Part shown: positions 6,263-11,929 of the stretch, in pieces | Position numbering within the stretch: position 1 is the stretch's first letter | How the letters are laid out: each line of letters begins with the position of its first letter | NCBI GenBank assembly: GCA_017472905.1 | Contig: JAFUNW010000388.1 | Location: 1 to 11,929, forward strand | Source of the DNA: Bacteroidaceae bacterium | GTDB taxonomy: Bacteria > Bacteroidota > Bacteroidia > Bacteroidales > Bacteroidaceae | Direction: 5' to 3' | Length of the DNA stretch: 11,929 nucleotides | Translations under genes and position numbers: made by a program | The notes under the pieces: generated by a model | What the model was told of the DNA's origin: nothing | The model's database searches: none | The model's input: the letters and a program-made list of their open reading frames with translations, nothing else

Positions 6263-7306
6263 CTACTTTTTTTCAAAATAGAGGTTAACTAGTCGTGATA
6301 CAGGATATGAATCCAAATCTATACGTTTTATACGTTGGTAACTTGAAAAAGAAGACGTATCTTCTGGTAATATGACCTCATAAAAATTTGCATATATTAT
6401 ACGGTGTGATAAAATATGCTTTATACCTTTGCATACGCATCTTAGCAAAGGTTTTTCATTAGTTTTAATCAAAGCTTGAAATTCGGGAAGACTATAAAAT
6501 GTGGCTTCATCAATCTCTTCTGTTGTTTCTATTAAAGGTAGCTCATAGAGGTTTTTCCATATATCGTCTTTTTCTCTTTTATTTATAAAGGTGTAAATAC
6601 CTGCATGAACATCAATATAGTTGAAATACCTTTTTTTAATTTTTGTATGATGTTGCTTAACCGGTAATGTGTTTTGTTTACTATAGTGATAAGCATAACA
6701 TTTTTCAGCAAGAGGGCATTGATGACAAAGAGGCTTTTGTGGGGTACATTGTATTGCACCGAAGTCCATGATAGCTTGATTATATATGCCTGGCGAATAC
6801 TTGCACATTATTGATTGTGCTAATTCTGCAAATAGTTTTTTCCCTTTTCCTGAGTCAATAGGAGTATCAATTCCAAATAATCTAGATATAACTCGATATA
6901 CATTTCCGTCCACAACAGCATATGGTAGTCCGTATGCAATGGAACAGATTGCGGCTGCAGTATAATCCCCCACTCCTTTCAAAGAACGAACTTCTTCATA
7001 TGTAACAGGGAAAGTTTCTCTGTTTGCTATGCTTTTAGCTGCAATATGTAGATTCCTGGCCCGAGAGTAATAGCCTAATCCTTGCCAATATTTCAAAACT
7101 TCATCTTCGTCTGCTTTTGCTAATTCTTGAACATTCGGAAATCGTTCTATAAATTTTAAGAAATACTCATATCCTTGTACGATTCTTGTTTGTTGTAAAA
7201 TGATTTCTGAAATCCAAATTCTGTACGGATCAGTTGTTTCTCGCCAAGGTAGTTCACGTTTATTAGCACTATACCAATCCAATAATATCTTACTTATTTC
7301 TTTCAT
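6263..7306 (-). CDS. mutY: A/G-specific adenine DNA glycosylase
   Basis: Removes adenine mispaired with 8-oxoguanine or guanine in base excision repair. From the ATG at 7306 the protein has 347 residues. The catalytic Glu34 is in WISEIILQQT, and the helix-hairpin-helix LKGVGDYTA is at 109-117. The catalytic Asp133 is in VVDGNV. The four Fe-S ligands are Cys187, 194, 197 and 203 with the canonical C-X6-C-X2-C-X5-C spacing. A C-terminal NUDIX-like domain (about 230-340) contains LSH in KHILSHR, matching the 8-oxoguanine-sensing FSH loop of other MutYs. The frame continues to an in-frame ATG at 7315 and a TTG at 7336, but MKEISKILLDWY fits family N-termini best. The gene diverges from the HU gene. 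Its base composition is visibly more AT-rich than trpB. Confidence 0.95.
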   Translation of the reverse strand: MKEISKILLDWYSANKRELPWRETTDPYRIWISEIILQQTRIVQGYEYFLKFIERFPNVQELAKADEDEVLKYWQGLGYYSRARNLHIAAKSIANRETFPVTYEEVRSLKGVGDYTAAAICSIAYGLPYAVVDGNVYRVISRLFGIDTPIDSGKGKKLFAELAQSIMCKYSPGIYNQAIMDFGAIQCTPQKPLCHQCPLAEKCYAYHYSKQNTLPVKQHHTKIKKRYFNYIDVHAGIYTFINKREKDDIWKNLYELPLIETTEEIDEATFYSLPEFQALIKTNEKPLLRCVCKGIKHILSHRIIYANFYEVILPEDTSSFSSYQRIKRIDLDSYPVSRLVNLYFEKK

Positions 7307-7322
7307 TAGAGTCATTTTTTTG

Positions 7323-7330
7323 CAAAAATA
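7323..7330 (-). promoter_or_regulatory. Possible -7 element of mutY
   Basis: TATTTTTG on the minus strand matches TAnnTTTG exactly and ends 16 bases before the ATG at 7306, leaving a very short leader. No good TTTG is seen 19-21 bases upstream, so confidence is modest. If real, it rules out the TTG start at 7336. Confidence 0.4.
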
Positions 7331-7385
7331 AGGCAATAAATAAAAAGTTAGGCCTATTTTTTGAAAAATCTGCTGAATATATTTT

Positions 7386-7413
7386 TTTGAGAGCGATAAA
7401 AGCTATATATTTG
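7386..7413 (+). promoter_or_regulatory. Promoter of the HU-family gene
   Basis: TATATTTG (7406-7413) matches the -7 consensus exactly and lies 46 bases before the ATG at 7460. A run of T ending in TTTG (7386-7389) is 16 bases upstream, shorter than the usual spacing. Confidence 0.6.
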
Positions 7414-7459
7414 CAGTCCAAAAAATTAAGAACATCGTATAACTATAATTTAAAGCGAA

Positions 7460-7735
7460 ATGACTAAAGCTGATATTGTAAACGAAATTAATAAAACAAC
7501 AGGTATTGACAAGAATACAGTGCTGAGGACAATAGAGTCTTTCATGGAGACCGTAAAAAGTTCGTTGGCAAATAATGAAAATGTGTATTTGCGTGGTTTT
7601 GGTAGTTTTGTAGTTAAGAAAAGAGCGCAGAAGACAGCGCGTAATATCTCACAGAATACTACAATTATCATTCCTGAGCATAATATTCCCTCGTTTAAGC
7701 CTGCAAAAACATTCAATATCTCAGTAAAAAACTGA
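7460..7735 (+). CDS. HU/IHF-family DNA-binding protein
   Basis: A small nucleoid-associated protein that bends and compacts DNA as a dimer. The 91 residues cover a full HU fold: an N-terminal helical dimerisation part (1-40), RGFGSFVVKKR (45-55) leading into the beta arm, and a C-terminal FKPAKTFN. At the arm tip, where Escherichia coli HU has Arg-Asn-Pro63, this protein has Arg61-Asn62-Ile63. The intercalating proline is thus replaced, and ISQNTTIIIPEHN follows in place of the usual glycine-containing sequence. The change fits a Bacteroidota-specific HU paralogue and might reduce DNA kinking. The gene is followed after 36 bases by the small basic peptide gene and is divergent from mutY. Confidence 0.93.
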   Translation: MTKADIVNEINKTTGIDKNTVLRTIESFMETVKSSLANNENVYLRGFGSFVVKKRAQKTARNISQNTTIIIPEHNIPSFKPAKTFNISVKN

Positions 7736-7771
7736 TTATAAACAGAGTATTAACCCATAAAAAATTAGATT

Positions 7772-7861
7772 ATGCCAAGCGGTAAAAAGAAAAAAAGACA
7801 TAAGATGTCTACACACAAGCGTAAAAAAAGACTAAGAAAGAACAGACATAAGAGCAAGTAA
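7772..7861 (+). CDS. Small basic ribosomal-type protein, bS22/mS38 (AURKAIP1/COX24)-like, 29 residues
   Basis: The frame starts MPSGKKKKRHKM and continues with repeated Lys/Arg/His clusters (KRKKRLRKNRHK near the end). More than half of its 29 residues are basic and none is acidic. This pattern recalls the AURKAIP1/COX24 C-terminal domain peptides annotated in Bacteroidota. They resemble mycobacterial bS22 and mitochondrial mS38, which sit in the small ribosomal subunit near the decoding centre. The position between the HU gene (36 bases upstream) and the RNase G gene fits what I recall of the conserved neighbourhood. Lack of stop codons over 30 codons alone would prove little; the protein pattern is the main evidence. 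It was recognised from memory, not from a search. Confidence 0.8.
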   Translation: MPSGKKKKRHKMSTHKRKKRLRKNRHKSK

Positions 7862-7898
7862 TCACAAGACTCAAATGTTTGAAGACACAAAAATTAAT

Positions 7899-7947
7899 CA
7901 AAGAACAAACTTATAAAACACTAAACTGTTTTCAAGTTTGTTCTTTG
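7899..7947 (+). terminator. Long AU-rich hairpin before the RNase G gene (terminator, attenuator or autoregulatory element)
   Basis: A perfect 14-base inverted repeat, CAAAGAACAAACTT (7899-7912) and AAGTTTGTTCTTTG (7934-7947), encloses an inner 6-base stem, AAAACA (7915-7920) and TGTTTT (7927-7932), with a 6-base loop. The total is about 20 base pairs with one small asymmetric interruption. The downstream sequence TGTTAAAAG is not a clean T-tract, so simple termination is uncertain. It stands 34 bases before the RNase G ATG, where it could limit readthrough from the HU operon or be a cleavage target of the enzyme itself. Confidence 0.6.
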
Positions 7948-7981
7948 TGTTAAAAGAGGTATTTAATTAGAAAAAAAATTA

Positions 7982-9556
7982 ATGACAAGCGAATTAGTAG
8001 TAGATGTACAGCCAAAAGAAATTTCCATCGCTCTTATGGAGGATAAAAAGTTGGTGGAGTTTCAGAAAGAAGGACGTGAACCTTCTTTTTCGGTCGGCAA
8101 CATATATTTCGGGCGAATTAAGAAATTAATGCCCGGATTAAATGCTTGCTTTGTGGATGTAGGTTTCGGAAAAGACGCTTTTCTTCATTATTTAGATCTA
8201 GGGCCTCAATTTCGCTCTTATCAGAAATACCTAAAACAAGTTTTAAGCGATAAAAAGAAACTCTATCCTATAGAGAAAGCCACAGTGATGCCTGATATGG
8301 AGAAGGACGGAACTGTAGCAACAAACTTGCAAGTAGGACAAGAGGTAATGGTACAAGTTGTAAAGGAACCCATTTCAACCAAAGGGCCCAGACTTACTTG
8401 TGAGTTATCTTTTGCCGGACGTTATTTGGTACTTATTCCTTTTAATGAGAAAGTTTCAGTTTCTTCAAAAATAAAGTCAAGTGAAGAACGTATTCGCTTA
8501 AAACAACTTATGCGAAGCATTTTACCCAAGCATTTTGGGGTCATTGTAAGAACAGTGGCAGAAGGAAAACATGTGCCTGAGCTTCATGCAGAATTGATGG
8601 TATTACTGAAACACTGGGAAGAAACCATTACTAAAGTACAAAAAGCAACAAGTTTACCTAAATTGGTATATGAAGAAACTAGTCGTACGGTTGGACTGTT
8701 GCGTGACCTATTTAATCCTTCATATGAGAATATATACGTCAATGATGAGACTGTTTTTAATGAAGTGAAGGATTATGTGACTCTTATTGCTCCCGATCGA
8801 GTTGATATTGTGAAGCAATACAAGGGAGAACTTCCCATTTTTGATAATTTCGCGATCACCAAACAAATAAAATCTTCGTTTGGAAAAACAATTTCGTATA
8901 AACATGGAGCATATTTGATTATTGAGCATACGGAAGCATTGCACGTTGTGGATGTGAATAGTGGTAATCGTTCAAAATCAGAGAATGGCCAAGAGGCCAA
9001 TGCGCTCGATGTAAATTTAGGTGCAGCTGATGAGTTGGCTCGTCAGTTACGTTTGCGTGATATGGGAGGAATTATTGTGGTGGATTTTATAGACATGAAT
9101 TTAGCTGAGAACCGTCAAAAGCTCTATGAGCGCATGTGTCAGAACATGCAGCAGGACAGAGCGAAACATAATATTCTTCCTCTCAGTAAATTCGGTTTGA
9201 TGCAGATAACTCGTCAGCGTGTTCGTCCTGCGATGTCGGTTAATACAGCCGAGGTTTGTCCTGTATGTTTTGGAAAGGGTAGTATTCAACCATCCATCTT
9301 GTTTACTGATACTTTAGAGAGCAAAATTGATTATCTAGTCAACAAACTAGAAGTGAAGAAATTCAAGTTACATATCCATCCTTATGTTGCGGCTTATGTT
9401 AATCAAGGTTTTATATCTTTGAAAAGAAAGTGGCAGATGAAATTTGGGTTTGGGATAAAGGTTATTCCCAACCAGAAATTAGCCTTATTGCAGTATGAAT
9501 TTTATGACATGAACGGCGAAGAGATTGATATGAAAGAAGAAATTGAAATCAAGTAA
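7982..9556 (+). CDS. rng: Ribonuclease G / RNase E family endoribonuclease
   Basis: A 5'-end-sensing endoribonuclease for rRNA maturation and mRNA decay. The 524-residue protein has an S1 domain starting near residue 36 (VGNIYFGRIKKLMPGLNACFVD is split across 38-59). A lineage-type insertion rich in Lys follows at about 80-112, then the RNase H-like and DNase I-like parts. The two metal-binding catalytic Asp residues are Asp324 in VVDVNSG and Asp368 in VVDFIDM. The zinc-link cysteines are Cys426 and Cys429 in CPVCFGKG. The protein ends soon after the small domain and lacks the long degradosome scaffold of RNase E, which favours RNase G. The ATG at 7982 follows the hairpin by 34 bases. No consensus promoter was found between the hairpin and the ATG, so transcription may come from the HU promoter. 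Confidence 0.94.
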   Translation: MTSELVVDVQPKEISIALMEDKKLVEFQKEGREPSFSVGNIYFGRIKKLMPGLNACFVDVGFGKDAFLHYLDLGPQFRSYQKYLKQVLSDKKKLYPIEKATVMPDMEKDGTVATNLQVGQEVMVQVVKEPISTKGPRLTCELSFAGRYLVLIPFNEKVSVSSKIKSSEERIRLKQLMRSILPKHFGVIVRTVAEGKHVPELHAELMVLLKHWEETITKVQKATSLPKLVYEETSRTVGLLRDLFNPSYENIYVNDETVFNEVKDYVTLIAPDRVDIVKQYKGELPIFDNFAITKQIKSSFGKTISYKHGAYLIIEHTEALHVVDVNSGNRSKSENGQEANALDVNLGAADELARQLRLRDMGGIIVVDFIDMNLAENRQKLYERMCQNMQQDRAKHNILPLSKFGLMQITRQRVRPAMSVNTAEVCPVCFGKGSIQPSILFTDTLESKIDYLVNKLEVKKFKLHIHPYVAAYVNQGFISLKRKWQMKFGFGIKVIPNQKLALLQYEFYDMNGEEIDMKEEIEIK

Positions 9557-9563
9557 GACAAAA

Positions 9564-9594
9564 AAAATAAAGGCGCAATTTGCGCCTTTATTTT
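9564..9594. terminator. Bidirectional rho-independent terminator
   Basis: GGCGCA (9572-9577) pairs with TGCGCC (9581-9586) around a 3-base ATT loop. The stem extends through AAA/TTT and flanking A/T pairs to about 9564 and 9594. A-rich sequence precedes and TTTATTTTATT follows, so it works on both strands. It lies between the convergent RNase G gene and the surface lipoprotein gene, serving both. Confidence 0.9.
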
Positions 9595-9613
9595 ATTGTC
9601 CGGATTTTTAGTC

Positions 9614-11269
9614 TTATGGCCGAGCGATGCTCGTTGTCAGGCTGTTTCCATTAGAATAAGTTCCTCCGGTAACATATCCGTGCCATTCGTTTCCTCCGGT
9701 TGTATTTCCGTCTGTTAGAATTTGGTAGGTTTCTCCGCTTTTAAGTTCGGAGGTAGAAATCATCCAATTTAAGTTTTGGTAGGAACGTGGCATTTGATAA
9801 CAACATACGTTTTCACCGTTTTGATTTTCCAAAGCAAGCCAAGTGTTCACTGCGATTCGTTCGGCATTTATAGTGATGAACGGTTGTGTTGTTTCGGTTT
9901 CTGAAACGTTTGTGGCTTCTCCGCCGGTGCTGATTACGGTTCCACCTGTAATTGCGAAGCTCTGTTTGCTATGAATGCCTTTGTAAGGGGCTTGTGCTCC
10001 TGATGCAATTATTGTTCCGCTGTTAACGGTCAGCTTGCCATCGGCTTCGATAGCATCGTTTGCCATGCTGTAACAGCAGATTGTTCCTCCGTTGACAATC
10101 ATTTCCTCGCCGCTTCCGATTCCGCGTGTTGAAGTTGTTTGGTTATCTCCGTACACATAGTTTCCTCCGGTTGTCAGAACATTAAGTTCTCCCCCATTGA
10201 TTGTGATGCTTTTGTCTACGTTCAGACCTTTTCCTCCGCTGCCGGTGCTTTTCAGGTTTAATATTCCGGCATTCATTACGAAGATGCTGTCGCATTTAAT
10301 GGCTGCACATCCGCTTACATCTTGTTCATCACTTTCGTAGATGGCTGCTCCGGAAGTGATGATGGTTGTCCGTCCGCCTTCAATCTTCAGTTCTCCATCG
10401 GTTGAGAGTCCTTTTTTACCATCTCCCTTTACATCCAGATTCAATACTCCTCCGTTTACATAAATGGCATCGTTGGTTTTCACTCCATGTCCGGCGGTAG
10501 TCAGAATACTGATGTTGCATCCTGCACGGAAGCGTACGTAATCATCGCTGCTGATACCGTGTTTTCCCTGTCCATTGACTTGAAGTTTTCCGCTTCCGCT
10601 GAAGATGATTTTTCCTTCGCTGAAGATGCATCCTTTTTCGTCTTCGTTATTTGGAGCTGCATTGTAGACGGTAGCGTCTGTAAGTGTGTTGACACTTTCA
10701 TCGTTGCAAACGAAGTAGCATCGTTTCTTGCACTGAATGTTGATAGGTGCTCCTTTGGGGTTTGTCAGGTTCACTCCTTCCAATTGCAGCTTGAATTTGT
10801 TTTCGCTGTATATTTTGAGCGAACCGTTGCTGCTTTCTCCTTTTACGATGTACTCCACTTTCTTGGCTGTGGAGTTCACGGTGACGTGTGCTCCGTCTAT
10901 GGTGTATCTGACATCCTTGCTTGTCTTTATCACTTCGGCCGTTTCTCCTGAGAATGTGATGGTCACGGTTCGTTCGAACTCAGAGTGTTCGAGGTAGTCG
11001 TTGTATTCTTCCAGCAATTCGTTCGTAGGGATATTTTCGGTTTCGGTGAGAGGATCTGTATTGAAAGCTATGTCAAAGAGAACCAAGTCGTCCGTAGGCA
11101 TAATTTCCTCTCCGGGAATCTCTTCACCTCCGGGGTTTTGTTCTTCACCCGGTTTTTGTTCGTTGTTATTGTTGTCGGATGCAATATAGGGTTCGTCTTC
11201 CGAACATCCCCAAGCCAGACAGCAGATTGCCATACCTAAAAAGGCTTTTCCAAAAATAGTTGTTTTCAT
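9614..11269 (-). CDS. Surface lipoprotein with Cthe_2159-type carbohydrate-binding beta-helix domain
   Basis: The 551-residue protein begins with a lipoprotein signal: basic start MKTTIFGK, a hydrophobic stretch at about 8-20 and a lipid-bearing Cys22 in AWGC. SEDE follows directly, like the acidic export signal that sends Bacteroidota lipoproteins to the cell surface. Residues 28-60 are a flexible Asn/Gly/Glu/Pro linker. From about residue 90 to 460 there are many short beta-strand turns with GG(T/E/V) and recurrent phrases such as ITINGGELNV, MIVNGGTICC and FAITGGTVIS. This is the right-handed beta-helix pattern of the Cthe_2159 carbohydrate-binding family (PF14262 from memory), described for binding plant polysaccharides. 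The gene follows the DUF2490-like gene by 10 bases, in one operon. The ligand is not shown by the sequence; the protein may be an adhesin or a structural surface protein. Confidence 0.85.
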   Translation of the reverse strand: MKTTIFGKAFLGMAICCLAWGCSEDEPYIASDNNNNEQKPGEEQNPGGEEIPGEEIMPTDDLVLFDIAFNTDPLTETENIPTNELLEEYNDYLEHSEFERTVTITFSGETAEVIKTSKDVRYTIDGAHVTVNSTAKKVEYIVKGESSNGSLKIYSENKFKLQLEGVNLTNPKGAPINIQCKKRCYFVCNDESVNTLTDATVYNAAPNNEDEKGCIFSEGKIIFSGSGKLQVNGQGKHGISSDDYVRFRAGCNISILTTAGHGVKTNDAIYVNGGVLNLDVKGDGKKGLSTDGELKIEGGRTTIITSGAAIYESDEQDVSGCAAIKCDSIFVMNAGILNLKSTGSGGKGLNVDKSITINGGELNVLTTGGNYVYGDNQTTSTRGIGSGEEMIVNGGTICCYSMANDAIEADGKLTVNSGTIIASGAQAPYKGIHSKQSFAITGGTVISTGGEATNVSETETTQPFITINAERIAVNTWLALENQNGENVCCYQMPRSYQNLNWMISTSELKSGETYQILTDGNTTGGNEWHGYVTGGTYSNGNSLTTSIARP

Positions 11270-11279
11270 TATCTTCGTT

Positions 11280-11929
11280 TTAGAATTTGAATTTGTATCC
11301 TATGCCAATTACGTGTCCGTTCGATTCGTCATCGTCTGCTTTGTCTTGATAGCGATAATAGGCTTCCACACTGTTCTTTTTATTTATTTTATATTCCGTT
11401 CCGGCTGTCCATCGTGTTTTATCAATACCGTAGGAGTTGTGATAGAGTTCGCAGGAAACGTATGGAGTAAAGTCGCACTTGGCTATGTCGTACTCGACTT
11501 GTATTCGCGAGCGTACCATGTGTTCGGCCTTTCCTTTCACCAACTCATCGTCTTTTCGTTGTCCGTTATCCTTGTCGTATTTTTCGACAAACTGTTGTGG
11601 GCGGTAAGTGTATTGCCAGCGTTCACGGAGCGAGAACTTGAAACGATTCCATTCAACGCTTCCGGTCAGCGAAGCGTTGAAGCGGTGTCGTGGCAACCAA
11701 TGTCCGGGGATGATGTTTCCCTTTTTAGTTGTTTCGCTTGCCTGCCTGCTATGAATATAGGTATATCCGATATCGGCTTTCAACCATTTGAAGAGTTTAT
11801 AGTCCGTGCTGATGGCTCCCGACCAACGTTCGGTGGCACTAACTCCATCGCGTGTGCGGTATTCGCCTTCTGCGTTAACGCTCCATTTCTTCGTCAGTTT
11901 CTTTTCTACTGAGACTGTGGTCCATACTC
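11280..11929 (-). CDS. DUF2490-like outer-membrane beta-barrel protein, C-terminal part (cut by right edge)
   Basis: The frame is open from the right edge (first full codon at 11927) to the stop at 11280, giving 216 residues and lacking the true N-terminus. It shows alternating aromatic and polar beta-strands rich in Tyr, Trp, Arg and Lys: KWSVNAEGEYRTRDG, RWSGAISTDYKLFKWLKAD, FNASLTGSVEWNRFKFSLRER and VEAYYRYQDKADDDE. The terminal strand GHVIGIGYKFKF ends in Phe, the outer-membrane barrel assembly signal. This resembles DUF2490 proteins of Bacteroidota; the domain name is from memory. An internal TTG (11783) is not the start, because the frame continues upstream. It lies 10 bases before the carbohydrate-binding lipoprotein gene, suggesting a paired barrel and surface lipoprotein. 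Confidence 0.8.
   Translation of the reverse strand, partial: VWTTVSVEKKLTKKWSVNAEGEYRTRDGVSATERWSGAISTDYKLFKWLKADIGYTYIHSRQASETTKKGNIIPGHWLPRHRFNASLTGSVEWNRFKFSLRERWQYTYRPQQFVEKYDKDNGQRKDDELVKGKAEHMVRSRIQVEYDIAKCDFTPYVSCELYHNSYGIDKTRWTAGTEYKINKKNSVEAYYRYQDKADDDESNGHVIGIGYKFKF

Noticed and set aside
6196..6276. 27-codon upstream extension of ssb
   Set aside because: It contains the ssb promoter, overlaps the mutY stop, and precedes the canonical MSVNKVILIGN opening.
7307..7336. Longer mutY start at TTG 7336 or ATG 7315
   Set aside because: The TTG lies upstream of a likely -7 element, and family N-termini align best with the ATG at 7306. The ATG at 7315 cannot be fully excluded.
7937..7967. 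Promoter directly before the RNase G gene (TTTG, 19 bases, TATTTAAT)
   Set aside because: The spacing is right, but TATTTAAT lacks the TTTG half of the -7 consensus and the TTTG lies inside the hairpin arm.
10487..11239. Plus-strand frames opposite the surface lipoprotein gene
   Set aside because: They are shadows of the repetitive beta-helix coding sequence, rich in Phe, Val and Ser, with no start signals.
11313..11912. 199-codon plus-strand frame opposite the DUF2490-like gene
   Set aside because: The minus frame ends in a barrel-type C-terminal strand, stays open to the edge and fits the operon. The plus frame is an antisense shadow.

Overview
The window looks like chromosome from a member of the Bacteroidota, most likely the order Bacteroidales. 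Four things point there. Several promoters match the Bacteroidota pattern (TTTG, about 19-21 bases, then TAnnTTTG). Start codons mostly lack a clear Shine-Dalgarno sequence. The gene set is typical (GldE, the phylum's HU paralogue, RNase G with its small basic neighbour, a surface lipoprotein with an SEDE signal). The order mutY-ssb-gldE-phosphopantetheinyl transferase is also typical. I cannot fix the genus from the sequence alone.

Layout. Positions 1-558 hold the start of an ABC transporter ATPase on the minus strand, cut by the left edge. Its promoter and a near-perfect GntR/YtrA-type operator lie just upstream. The 509-base gap before trpB also holds, on the plus strand, a complete Trp-responsive attenuator: promoter, a 19-residue leader peptide with three consecutive Trp codons, an antiterminator arm and a terminator. 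It controls trpB (1068-2252), which stands without other trp genes inside the window. A type I asparaginase gene (2498-3553) with its own promoter follows.

From 3576 to 7306 a minus-strand block runs, in transcription order, mutY, ssb, gldE and a 4'-phosphopantetheinyl transferase. ssb has its own strong promoter, which also fixes its start codon. Diverging from mutY on the plus strand are an HU-family gene, an unlisted 29-codon gene for a highly basic ribosomal-type peptide (bS22/mS38-like), a long AU-rich hairpin, and the gene for RNase G. A compact bidirectional terminator at 9564-9594 closes the RNase G gene and faces the converging right-hand operon.

The right-hand operon (minus strand, entering from the right edge) has a DUF2490-like outer-membrane protein gene, cut by the edge, and 10 bases later a surface lipoprotein gene with a carbohydrate-binding beta-helix domain of the Cthe_2159 type.

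Most of the window is ordinary housekeeping sequence. The regulatory DNA is the most informative part: the trp attenuator, the YtrA-type operator and the hairpin before the RNase G gene. I saw no IS elements, CRISPR arrays, tRNAs or rRNAs.
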